Of a stretch of 50,946 bases of DNA, positions 1-8,147 are shown in pieces. The stretch is from JAIVHC01 sp049975505 (lineage in GTDB: Bacteria > Desulfobacterota > Desulfuromonadia > Desulfuromonadales > Desulfuromonadaceae), in assembly GCA_049975505.1 (NCBI GenBank), contig JBNGCY010000004.1, positions 1-50,946 on the forward strand. Reading direction: 5' to 3'. The position numbers were made by a program, and so were the translations under genes. The notes under the pieces were generated by a model, which searched no databases, was not told the DNA's origin, and was given only the letters and a program-made list of their open reading frames with translations. How positions within the stretch are numbered: position 1 is the stretch's first letter; every line of letters starts with the position of its first letter.

Positions 1-36
1 CGTTTATTTAACCTTCAGTACGTATCATATCCGACC

Positions 37-1257
37 ATGCACTATGCGCATCGCCCCACCCGGGTAGAAATAGATCTCGCCGCTTTACGCCACAACTTTA
101 TGCAGCTGCGCAGGCGCAGCGCCCCCGAAGTGGAGATCATGGGAGTTGTCAAGGCCGATGCCTACGGGCATGGGGCGGTTTTTGTGGCGCAGACCCTTCA
201 GGACGCCGGGGCCTCGATGTTCGGGGTTGCGATTGCGGAAGAGGGGCTGGAGTTGCGCCGCGCCGGGATAGTCAAGCCTATCCTCGTACTCGGAGGGGTG
301 TGGCCGGGGCAGGAGGATATTGTCCTCGCCGAGAACATGCACACCACGGTGTTTGAATATGCGCAGCTCGAACGCCTCAATACCGCCGCCAGGCGGCAGG
401 GGCGCAGGTGCGCGTGTCACATCAAGCTCGATACCGGCATGGGGCGTCTTGGGCTTCAGCCCGAGGATCTGCCCGGATTCCTCGCGCGCCTCAGACACTT
501 CCCGCATCTTGAAATTGTCGGGGTGATGAGCCATTTGGCCCTCGCGGACGAGCCGGAGCATCCCCACAACGCCATCCAGATGAAGGTGTTTGAGCAGGGG
601 GTGGAGCAGATCCGCGCCGCCGGGTTTAAACCGCATTATCTGCATACCTACAACAGCGCCGCCAGTTTTGCTCCGCCCTCATCGATGTGCAATCTGCTGC
701 GCCCTGGAATCGCCCTCTACGGAGGTCAGCCCCTGGCGCAAACACACCTTGACCTGCGTCCGGTGATGAATTTCCGCACCCAGATTGCCCATCTGAAATG
801 GCTTCCACCGGGGCGCGGGGTCTCATACGGGCAGCACTTTACCGCCACCCGTCCCACGCTGGTTGCGGCAGTGCCGGTGGGATATGCGGATGGATACAAC
901 CGCCTGCTCTCCAACGGTTTTGCGGCGGTGGTGAATAAATGCAAGGTGCCTGTGATCGGTAATATATGTATGGACTGGACCATGTTCGATGTCACCGGGG
1001 TTCCCGGAGTTGCGCTGTACGATGATGTCACCCTCCTTGGGTGTGAAGGAGATACGTGTGTATATGCCGAAGATTGGGCCGAACGCATAGGTACCATCTC
1101 CTATGAGATTTTCTGCCAGGTAAGCAAGCGGGTGCCACGCGTGTATCTTCGCGCTGGAGTGCCTGAGGTACAAGGGCAGGGGGCGGAGTGCGAAGCCTGT
1201 GGTTTCAAGAGCACGGAGAACGCAGTGCCGCGGGAAGGAAACCCTCATGGCGGATAA
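37..1257 (+). CDS. alr: Alanine racemase
   Basis: PLP-dependent racemase that converts L-alanine to D-alanine in the cytoplasm, supplying D-Ala for the Ddl ligase encoded further along this window. The protein is 406 residues, slightly longer than the usual 360-390. The N-terminal TIM-barrel carries VVKADAYGHG with the PLP lysine at K39. The C-terminal beta domain carries GVSYGQ with the second catalytic base at Y264. The ATG at 37 puts the conserved VEIDLAALRHN block about ten residues in, as in the family. The last ~15 residues (rich in E, N, P, G) extend past the conserved fold and overlap the start of the next gene by 11 bp, which suggests translational coupling. The upstream promoter, if any, lies mostly outside the window. 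Confidence 0.96.
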   Translation: MHYAHRPTRVEIDLAALRHNFMQLRRRSAPEVEIMGVVKADAYGHGAVFVAQTLQDAGASMFGVAIAEEGLELRRAGIVKPILVLGGVWPGQEDIVLAENMHTTVFEYAQLERLNTAARRQGRRCACHIKLDTGMGRLGLQPEDLPGFLARLRHFPHLEIVGVMSHLALADEPEHPHNAIQMKVFEQGVEQIRAAGFKPHYLHTYNSAASFAPPSSMCNLLRPGIALYGGQPLAQTHLDLRPVMNFRTQIAHLKWLPPGRGVSYGQHFTATRPTLVAAVPVGYADGYNRLLSNGFAAVVNKCKVPVIGNICMDWTMFDVTGVPGVALYDDVTLLGCEGDTCVYAEDWAERIGTISYEIFCQVSKRVPRVYLRAGVPEVQGQGAECEACGFKSTENAVPREGNPHGG

Positions 1258-2524
1258 CTGCATTAAGGATAACGCCCTCATGTTTGCCCTCGATATGGGT
1301 ACAACCACTCTGGTGGGGAAACTTGTGGATTCCAACGGTGAGATCCGGGCGCATGCTGCGGTATTCAACCCCCAGCACAAGTATGGGGCGGATATAGTCC
1401 GGCGTCTTGAATACGCATGCAGCGCGGAAGGGAAGGGGCATCTCAGGGATGCGCTGATGCGCGGCATATCTGAGGTTCTTGCCGCGGTGCTCAAAGAGGC
1501 GAAAGTGAACGCTGCCGCGGTGCGATCTGCCGTTGCAGCGGGCAACGCCGGGATCAGTGTTCTCGCCGTCGGCGGCAATGCCGCAGCACTTTTACGTCCC
1601 CCGTATCGACCCGCTTCCTGCGCCGCCACCTGTTTGAGCCTGGATGAGCTCGACGTCCCCCTGTATCTTTTCCCTCTGGTGGGCGGATATGTGGGGGGAG
1701 ACCTCCTTGCGGTACTCTACGGGCTCGAAGAGCCCATTCCAGGTACTCTGGTAGTAGATGTGGGAACCAATGCCGAAATGGCTCTGTTTGATGGAGAGCG
1801 CTGGCTTGCGACTTCGGTTGCCGCCGGTCCCGCATTTGAGGGGGGGAATATCAGCTGTGGGATGCCGGCCCGGGCCGGAGCGGTTCGGCGTGTATATGTG
1901 GAGCATGAGCGCTTCGGTGTTGAGGTGATCTCTTCAAGGCACAGCTCCGCTGCCGTGGTGCAGCCACAGGGGCTGTGCGGCAGTGGCGTGGTCGAGGCTC
2001 TTGCGCTGGCGTTGGAACACGGGCTGGTGGGGGTGGACGGCACCATTGCGGATCCGGATGCGGTGGATACAAATATGGCGCGTTATATAGGTTTTTCCCC
2101 CACCGCAGCAGGAAATGAGCAACAGGCCTTTATCCGGGTGTATCGCGACGCCCAGGTGGATTTGCGCCTCACCCAGGATGATATCCGCCAGCTTCAGCTT
2201 GCCAAGGGCGCCATTTATGCTGGAGCAGAATGTCTCATGCAGCGAGCGGGTCTGGAGCCCAATGCTCTGCAGCGGGTATGCATAACCGGTGCTCTGGGGG
2301 CCTCTATCCGGCCTGAGATACTTTACAGTATTGCCCTGCTGCCTGAATATATGATAAAAAAGGTAACATTTATTGAGGATGGGGTGATACGCGGACTCGT
2401 CAGGTTTCTTAAGAGCGAAGATGCTGCTCCAGCCCTTGAAAGCCTGCGTGAGAAGATCAGACTTTATCCCCTTTCGGGGACGCCGGCTTTTGAGCGTGCC
2501 TTTGTGGCGGCGCTGAATTTCTGA
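1247..2524 (+). CDS. Orphan RACo-type ASKHA ATPase domain protein (DUF4445)
   Basis: Resembles the C-terminal ATPase domain of RACo/corrinoid activation proteins (COG3894, DUF4445), which use ATP to reactivate cobalamin proteins by reduction. Visible motifs are DMGTTTLV (residues 16-23, phosphate 1), VVDVGTNAEM (169-178), AAGPAFEGG (192-200), GLCGSG (242-247) and a late TGALGAS. The N-terminal 2Fe-2S ferredoxin and linker domains of true RACo are absent, so the protein starts directly at the actin-like fold (425 aa). The ATG at 1247 follows GGAAGG by about nine bases and overlaps alr by 11 bp; an in-frame GTG at 1199 is less likely. No corrinoid protein or methyltransferase is next to it. The family is clear, but the electron donor, partner and substrate are unknown. 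Confidence 0.8.
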   Translation: MADNCIKDNALMFALDMGTTTLVGKLVDSNGEIRAHAAVFNPQHKYGADIVRRLEYACSAEGKGHLRDALMRGISEVLAAVLKEAKVNAAAVRSAVAAGNAGISVLAVGGNAAALLRPPYRPASCAATCLSLDELDVPLYLFPLVGGYVGGDLLAVLYGLEEPIPGTLVVDVGTNAEMALFDGERWLATSVAAGPAFEGGNISCGMPARAGAVRRVYVEHERFGVEVISSRHSSAAVVQPQGLCGSGVVEALALALEHGLVGVDGTIADPDAVDTNMARYIGFSPTAAGNEQQAFIRVYRDAQVDLRLTQDDIRQLQLAKGAIYAGAECLMQRAGLEPNALQRVCITGALGASIRPEILYSIALLPEYMIKKVTFIEDGVIRGLVRFLKSEDAAPALESLREKIRLYPLSGTPAFERAFVAALNF

Positions 2525-2686
2525 TACGTGCTATCCCCTCTGGTAAAATCTGGGCTTAATAGTATAGTATACCCCTCTTTACTCCGGTCGAATTTTCTTG
2601 AGTGTAAAGGGAGAACCACGTAAATATAAGTGACCCGGTATGGATTGCCGGGGAACAGGTAATGTTAAATAGTAACAGTTCAGTAA

Positions 2687-2801
2687 GGGCTTGTGGCACC
2701 CATTCCAAGAGACACGACTGTTTGGGGTAGGGGCCGTCCATGGCCGTTCGACTGTCGCCGTCCGTGGCGGCAGACGCCCTTTCCATGGGTACCACAAGCC
2801 C
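2687..2801. repeat. Palindromic intergenic repeat, copy 1
   Basis: A 115-bp core bounded by the inverted arms GGGCTTGTGG and CCACAAGCCC, with nested direct repeats of GCCGTCC(A/G)TGGC inside. It sits in the 330-bp gap between the RACo-like gene and purH. Left flank contains AGTAACAGTTCAGTAAGG; right flank contains CTCACCGGTGGCGG. Related copies lie at 4478-4578 and, in the opposite orientation, 28643-28753. Nothing else gene-like was seen in 2525-2854. Confidence 0.9.
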
Positions 2802-2854
2802 TCACCGGTGGCGGTGGTGAATAGTTACGTTAAATTTTCTGGAAAGGATACTAA

Positions 2855-4420
2855 ATGGCTGTTATCAAACGTGCTCTTATAAGCGTTTCCGACAAAGAGG
2901 GTGTAGTGGATTTTGCCCGGGTTCTCGCTGATTTCGGCGTAGAGATTCTCTCCACCGGCGGCACCGCCACCCTGTTGCGTGACCGCGGGCTGGAGGTTAA
3001 GGATGTGTCTGACTATACCGGCTTTCCCGAGATGCTGGACGGCAGGGTGAAAACCCTGCATCCCAAGGTGCATGGAGCGCTGTTGGGTCTGCGCGACAAT
3101 CCGCAGCATGTCGACAAGATGGCCGAGCACGGCATTGAGCCCATTGATATGGTGGTGGTGAATCTGTATCCCTTTGAGGCCACCGTCGCCAAAGAGGATT
3201 GCACCCTGTGTGATGCGATTGAAAATATCGACATCGGCGGCCCCACCATGCTGCGCAGCGCGGCCAAAAACAACCGTTTTGTCACCGTCGTAGTGGATAC
3301 GAATGACTACGCAGTCGTTGCCGAAGAGATGCTGGCCAACAACGGGGCGGTATCCGAAGAGACCAATTTCCGCCTTGCGGTTAAGGTGTATCAGCATACC
3401 GCAGCGTATGACGGAGCCATCTCCAACTGGCTCGGGTGCTGCAGCGGCGAAGAGAAGACCGAATTTCCGTCGGCCCTGACTCTGCAGTTTCATAAGAAAC
3501 AGGTGATGCGCTACGGCGAAAATCCGCACCAGAACGCGGCCTTTTACGTGGAAAAAGGCAATACCAATGCCAGTATCGCCACGGCGCGTCAGCTTCAGGG
3601 TAAAGAGCTCTCCTACAACAATATCGCGGATACGGATGCGGCTCTGGAGTGTGTCAAGCAGTTTGATGAAGCGCCGGCGTGTGTGATTGTCAAACATGCC
3701 AATCCGTGCGGGGTTGCCATCGGCGACAATCTCCTCAGTGCGTATGAGCGCGCCTTCAGCACCGACAAAGAATCGGCCTTTGGCGGCATTATCGCCTTCA
3801 ACCGCACCCTGGATGAAGCAACGGCCAAAGCTATTGTAGAGCGCCAGTTTGTCGAGGTTATCATTGCGCCGCAGGTATCTGCTGCAGCCGTTGAGGTGGT
3901 GAAAACCAAGAAGAATGTCCGTCTGCTCGAGTGCGGTTCCTGGACCGGGCAGAATCAGACGCGTCTTGAATTCAAGCGCGTCAACGGCGGCCTGCTGGTG
4001 CAGGATGTGGATGCCGCTCTGACTACGGAGATGAAGGTGGTTACCAGGCGTCAGCCCACGGATAAGGAGATGGAGGATCTGCTCTTCAGCTGGAGGGTGG
4101 CGAAGTTTGTGAAGTCCAACGCCATTGTGTATGCGCGTGACAACATGACCATCGGCGTTGGTGCCGGGCAGATGAGCCGGGTGAACTCAGCGCGTATCGC
4201 CGCGATCAAGGCTGAGCAAGCCGGCCTGGAGGTAAAGGGTTCGGCCATGGCTTCAGATGCGTTTTTCCCTTTCCGCGACGGTCTCGACAATGCCGCGCAA
4301 GAGGGGGTTACCGCGGTGATCCAGCCCGGCGGCTCCATTCGGGATCAGGAAGTGATTGATGCTGCGGATGAGCACGGGATTGCTATGGTGTTCACCGGCA
4401 TGCGCCATTTCCGCCATTGA
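2855..4420 (+). CDS. purH: Bifunctional AICAR formyltransferase / IMP cyclohydrolase
   Basis: Catalyses the last two steps of de novo IMP synthesis: formylation of AICAR with 10-formyl-THF, then cyclisation to IMP. Length 521 aa is normal for PurH. The N-terminal MGS-like cyclohydrolase domain begins with KRALISVSDKEG and continues to about residue 190. The C-terminal transformylase domain includes MRYGENPHQNAAFY, KHANPCG and the terminal PGGSIRDQEVI and FTGMRHFRH signatures. ATG at 2855 follows GGAAAGG with an 8-base spacer. It is followed by purD and purE in the same direction, but each junction carries a large palindromic repeat rather than tight spacing, so co-transcription is plausible but not shown. 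Confidence 0.97.
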   Translation: MAVIKRALISVSDKEGVVDFARVLADFGVEILSTGGTATLLRDRGLEVKDVSDYTGFPEMLDGRVKTLHPKVHGALLGLRDNPQHVDKMAEHGIEPIDMVVVNLYPFEATVAKEDCTLCDAIENIDIGGPTMLRSAAKNNRFVTVVVDTNDYAVVAEEMLANNGAVSEETNFRLAVKVYQHTAAYDGAISNWLGCCSGEEKTEFPSALTLQFHKKQVMRYGENPHQNAAFYVEKGNTNASIATARQLQGKELSYNNIADTDAALECVKQFDEAPACVIVKHANPCGVAIGDNLLSAYERAFSTDKESAFGGIIAFNRTLDEATAKAIVERQFVEVIIAPQVSAAAVEVVKTKKNVRLLECGSWTGQNQTRLEFKRVNGGLLVQDVDAALTTEMKVVTRRQPTDKEMEDLLFSWRVAKFVKSNAIVYARDNMTIGVGAGQMSRVNSARIAAIKAEQAGLEVKGSAMASDAFFPFRDGLDNAAQEGVTAVIQPGGSIRDQEVIDAADEHGIAMVFTGMRHFRH

Positions 4421-4477
4421 GGACACGACAATACACGTCTTGGAAAAAAGCTGGTATTCACTACAGCTATCGGTGAT

Positions 4478-4578
4478 GGCTTGTGGTACCCATTCCAAGG
4501 GACACTTTGCGCCGTCCATGGCCGTTCGACTGTCGCCGTCCGTGGCGACAGACGCCCTTTCCATGGGTACCACAAGCC
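4478..4578. repeat. Palindromic intergenic repeat, copy 2 (core inverted relative to flanks)
   Basis: A 101-bp core bounded by GGCTTGTGG and CCACAAGCC, lying between purH and purD. The interior matches copy 1 in the same orientation (including the CATGGCCGTTCGACTGTCGC stretch) but lacks a net 12 bp in the left part. Its outer flanks are swapped compared with copies 1 and 3: the CCTTACTGAAtGGTTAC flank here abuts the CCATGGGTACC arm, whereas in copies 1 and 3 it abuts the arm reading CCCATTCC. Confidence 0.9.
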
Positions 4579-4631
4579 CTTACTGAATGGTTACAAAAGC
4601 TGATTGCATCTTGAAGTTGACGGAGAGTTGT

Positions 4632-5906
4632 ATGGATATACTCGTAGTTGGGGGCGGCGGACGCGAACACGCCCTGGTCTGGAAGATTGCTCAATCCCCT
4701 CTGGTGAACAAGATCTACTGCGCTCCGGGGAACCCGGGGATTGCAGAACTCGCCGAAGTGGTGCCCATCGGGGTGGATGAGATCGACGCCTTGTACGCTT
4801 TCGCGCGTGAGAAGAGCATAGACCTCACCGTGGTGGGACCGGAGCTGCCCCTCACCCTCGGGATCGCGGATAAATTCCGCGCCGGAGGTCTCGATCTGTT
4901 CGGCCCCGATAAAGCCGCGGCCCAGCTCGAAGGGAGCAAGGGTTTTGCCAAAGACCTGATGCGCAAATACTCCATCCCCACTGCAGCGTATGCCTCCTTT
5001 ACCGAGCGCGACAAGGCAGTGGCCTACATAAAAGAGCAGGGTGCTCCCATTGTAGTCAAGGCTGACGGTCTTGCGGCGGGGAAAGGGGTCATTCTGGCCC
5101 AGACCGTAGATGAAGCGATACACGCAGTTGACGAGATCCTGGTTGAGGGCAGATTCAAAGACGCGGGTGAGGCCGTGGTGATTGAAGAATTTCTCTACGG
5201 CGAAGAGGCCTCGTTTTTCGCTTTTACCGATGGTAAAAACATCCTCCCGCTGGCCTCATCTCAGGATCACAAGCAGATTTTTGACGGCGATCAAGGCCCG
5301 AATACCGGCGGCATGGGAGCCTATTCTCCAGCACCGGTCGTTACCGATGCGCTGTACAAGCGCATTGTGGCCGAGGTGGTTCAACCCACCATCGACGGCA
5401 TGGCTGCCGAGGGTACACCGTATCAGGGTATTCTGTTCGTGGGGCTGATGATTAACGGGGATGACTTCAAGGTGCTCGAATTCAACGCGCGCTTTGGCGA
5501 CCCCGAAGCCCAGCCTCTACTGTGCCGCATGAAGTCCGATGTGGTCCCGGTATTGCGCGACTGTGCCCGCGGTGAACTCAATGTTTCCACCCTCGAGTGG
5601 TACGAGCGCGCTGCCGTGTGTGTCGTTCTGGCGGCAGCGGGATATCCGGGCAGCTACCCGAAGGGGGATGTGATCTCGGGTATTGAAGCGGCCAACGCCA
5701 TTGACGGCGTACAGGTGTTCCACGCCGGCACTGCAGTGCAGAATGGTAAAATTGTAACCGCCGGCGGGCGTGTGCTTGGAGTTACCGGCTGGGCGGATAC
5801 CATAGCCGCAGCCATAGATAAAGCCTACGCCGGAGTTGAAAAAATCAGCTGGAACGGTATGCAGATGCGCCGCGATATTGGGCAGAAAGCGTTAAAGCGC
5901 ACCTGA
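4632..5906 (+). CDS. purD: Phosphoribosylamine-glycine ligase (GAR synthetase)
   Basis: ATP-grasp enzyme that joins glycine to 5-phosphoribosylamine in purine synthesis. The protein is 424 aa, the normal family size. It starts MDILVVGGGGREHALVWKI, the N-domain signature. The ATP-grasp region includes KADGLAAGKGV near residue 150 and, later, the NTGGMGAYSPAP and LEFNARFGDPE metal and phosphate blocks. The start is placed at 4632, after GGAGAG. An in-frame ATG at 4587 is rejected because it falls in the conserved flank of the palindromic repeat and would add 15 residues ahead of the family N terminus. Its purine partners purH and purE flank it. Confidence 0.97.
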   Translation: MDILVVGGGGREHALVWKIAQSPLVNKIYCAPGNPGIAELAEVVPIGVDEIDALYAFAREKSIDLTVVGPELPLTLGIADKFRAGGLDLFGPDKAAAQLEGSKGFAKDLMRKYSIPTAAYASFTERDKAVAYIKEQGAPIVVKADGLAAGKGVILAQTVDEAIHAVDEILVEGRFKDAGEAVVIEEFLYGEEASFFAFTDGKNILPLASSQDHKQIFDGDQGPNTGGMGAYSPAPVVTDALYKRIVAEVVQPTIDGMAAEGTPYQGILFVGLMINGDDFKVLEFNARFGDPEAQPLLCRMKSDVVPVLRDCARGELNVSTLEWYERAAVCVVLAAAGYPGSYPKGDVISGIEAANAIDGVQVFHAGTAVQNGKIVTAGGRVLGVTGWADTIAAAIDKAYAGVEKISWNGMQMRRDIGQKALKRT

Positions 5907-5974
5907 TCCGCTCCGCGCGCGTCCTGGTTTATTGTAAAGAAAGCATTGATGCTTTTGTAAAAAGTATCAAATCA

Positions 5975-6124
5975 GATGGCTAAGCAAAAAGCGCCAAATG
6001 CAAGGCGCGTGATTGTCTCTGCAGAGACGTAGCACGCAACGTCTCATGCATACGTCGAAGCAGCGAGACAATTACGCCTGGTTTCATAATGGCGCCGCAG
6101 GTGGTGAGTTTTTGCGCCGCCATC
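5975..6124. repeat. Imperfect 150-bp inverted repeat between purD and purE
   Basis: The left half begins GATGGCTAAGCAAAAAGCGCC and runs through GGCGCGTGATTGTCTC. The right half, read in reverse complement, begins GATGGCGGCGCAAAAACTC and runs through GGCGTAATTGTCTC. The two arms could fold into one long imperfect cruciform or RNA hairpin. It fills most of the 275-bp gap ahead of purE. It resembles a miniature, non-coding mobile or REP-like element. It is different in sequence from the other repeat families in the window. Confidence 0.8.
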
Positions 6125-6181
6125 AAGCATTGAGTTCTGCCACGCTATCACCCAACCATAAAAATATAAGGAACTGAACGT

Positions 6182-6700
6182 ATGGGAAAACCGATTATTG
6201 CGATTCTGATGGGAAGTGATTCAGATTACGAAGTAATGCGCGAGGCGGCCCGGGTACTTAAAGAGTTTGATATTCCCTTTGAAATGCTCGTATCCAGTGC
6301 GCACCGTTCACCCCAGCGCACCCTCGAATATGCCGCAAGTGCGCGCGAACGCGGGATTCGCGCCTTTATTGTCGGGGCCGGAGCTGCGGCACATCTGGCC
6401 GGAGTGGTCGCGTCCAAAACAACCCTGCCGGTGATCGCTGTCCCCATTGACAGCACTTCCATGAAGGGGCTTGATGCCCTGCTCGCAACGGTACAGATGC
6501 CGGGGGGAATTCCGGTTGCAAGTATGGCAATCGGCAAAGCCGGAGCAAAGAATGCAGGGTTGTTTGCCCTGCAGATTCTGGCCGCCACTGATGTGAAGCT
6601 CGCAGAACGCCTGGATGCCGCACGTGTTGCCATGGCTGAAGGGGTAGCGAAAAAGAGTGAAAAACTCCAGCAGCGTCTGAGTGCAGACGGCCTGGCATAA
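6182..6700 (+). CDS. purE: N5-carboxyaminoimidazole ribonucleotide mutase
   Basis: Class I PurE, which rearranges N5-CAIR to CAIR in purine synthesis. At 172 aa it has the usual size. The signature MGSDSDYEVM is near the N terminus, followed by the VSSAHRSPQRTLEYA block with the catalytic SAHR histidine, then GAGAAAHLAGVVAS and the PGGIPVASMAIGKAGAKNAG substrate loop. ATG at 6182 follows AAGGAAC. The matching purK is not in this window. The 61 bp to resB contains nothing else recognised. Confidence 0.96.
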   Translation: MGKPIIAILMGSDSDYEVMREAARVLKEFDIPFEMLVSSAHRSPQRTLEYAASARERGIRAFIVGAGAAAHLAGVVASKTTLPVIAVPIDSTSMKGLDALLATVQMPGGIPVASMAIGKAGAKNAGLFALQILAATDVKLAERLDAARVAMAEGVAKKSEKLQQRLSADGLA

Positions 6701-6761
6701 TTCATAAACCCAGCTGGCGCGACGGAGGCAGCGCCCGCACCAGCGAAGGAGAACCGAAACA

Positions 6762-8117
6762 TTGAGTGAAAAACAACCCAGCATATTGACAACTCTGTGG
6801 GATTTTTTCTGTTCCCTGAAATTGTCGATCTTTATCCTGATAACTTTGGCGATTACTTCGATTATCGGCACCGTTATTCAGCAGAATCAGAGTAAGGAAC
6901 ACTATCTCAGGATTTTCAGCCCGGATACATATGAGCTTCTGAATACGTTGCAGATGTTTGATATGTATCATTCCACCTGGTTTATCGGCCTGCTGATACT
7001 GTTTTGCATTAACCTTATATGCTGCTCCATCAAACGCCTGCCGCGGGTATGGAAGATGGTTACCCGCCCGAACCTGGTGCCGAGCAACGCGGCGCTGGAA
7101 GCCTTTTCCAACACCACTGAACGTACCGTGCGCGGCAACCTGAGCGAAGTGCGCGCCAAAATGGAGGATTTTGTTAAGGAAAACTTTGCTCCGCCACGCT
7201 GCACTGAAACCGATGAAGGGGTGTATCTCTATGCGGAAAAAAACAAATATGCGCGTCTGGGGGTGTATGTTACCCATCTTTCCATATTGATTATTTTTGG
7301 CGGCGCCATAATCGGCAACCTCTTCGGCTATAAAGCATATGTGAACATCCCCGAAGGTGGTTCAGTGGATAAGGTGTATCTGCGCAGCGGTGAGCCTGTC
7401 GACCTGGGATTCAAGGTGGCGTGTGAGGATTTCTCCGTCAGTTTTTATGCAAACTCCCAACGGCCCAAGGAATATAAAAGTATCCTCACCGTGGAAGACA
7501 ACGGTGAAGTGGTGGTGGATAAGCGCCCCATCGTGGTTAACGATCCGCTGACCTATAACGGCATCACCTTCTACCAGTCCAACTACGGTCCGGCGGGTTC
7601 GGAAATCATGTCCATCAAGGTGAAACTGCGAGGTGAGGATAAAGCACAGGCCTTCACCCTGCGCCGGGGTGAAAGGGCCAAGTTGCCCGACGGTACCAGT
7701 GTAACCGTGGCCGATTTTACCCAGTCATACCGTAATTTCGGCCCGGCGGCGCGGCTTAGCGTACAAAAAACCGGTGAACCTGCTACCTCGGTTATCGTAT
7801 TCAAGAATTTCCCTGAGTTTGATAAACAGCGTAAAGGCACTTACATCTTTACCCTGGAGGATTTTGACCAGCGTTACTATACCGGACTTCAGGCCACCAA
7901 GGATCCGGGTGTGTGGGTGGTTTGGATCGGATGTACCTTGCTCGTTGTCGGGTGTCTGATAGCGTTTTTTGTGTCGCATCGGCGTATATGGGTTATCCTG
8001 CGTGAAAAGGATGGCAAGGTGCATGTGCGCCTCGTAGGGACAACCCATCGCAATCAGCCGGCGTTTGAGCTCTACTTCGACAAACTCAAGGAAGCATTCA
8101 ATAAACATCTGGCGTAA
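6762..8117 (+). CDS. resB: ResB-like cytochrome c biogenesis protein (Ccs1)
   Basis: Membrane partner of CcsA in system II cytochrome c maturation, which holds apocytochrome or haem for covalent attachment on the outer face of the inner membrane. The protein is 451 aa. It shows hydrophobic segments at about residues 12-40, 68-90 and 168-190, a large extracytoplasmic domain, and a last membrane segment near 385-410 (VWVVWIGCTLLVVGCLIAFF). The start is a TTG at 6762, ten bases after GAAGGAG; no in-frame ATG gives a full first membrane segment. It is followed 30 bp later by ccsA, and the pair form a unit closed by a terminator at 9028. Confidence 0.93.
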   Translation: MSEKQPSILTTLWDFFCSLKLSIFILITLAITSIIGTVIQQNQSKEHYLRIFSPDTYELLNTLQMFDMYHSTWFIGLLILFCINLICCSIKRLPRVWKMVTRPNLVPSNAALEAFSNTTERTVRGNLSEVRAKMEDFVKENFAPPRCTETDEGVYLYAEKNKYARLGVYVTHLSILIIFGGAIIGNLFGYKAYVNIPEGGSVDKVYLRSGEPVDLGFKVACEDFSVSFYANSQRPKEYKSILTVEDNGEVVVDKRPIVVNDPLTYNGITFYQSNYGPAGSEIMSIKVKLRGEDKAQAFTLRRGERAKLPDGTSVTVADFTQSYRNFGPAARLSVQKTGEPATSVIVFKNFPEFDKQRKGTYIFTLEDFDQRYYTGLQATKDPGVWVVWIGCTLLVVGCLIAFFVSHRRIWVILREKDGKVHVRLVGTTHRNQPAFELYFDKLKEAFNKHLA

Positions 8118-8147
8118 GCCAGTCAGAATACAGAAGGGGCATCTACC

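Noticed and set aside
2825..3697. A 290-codon minus-strand frame opposite purH
   Set aside because: Shadow of purH; composition reflects codon bias on the other strand.
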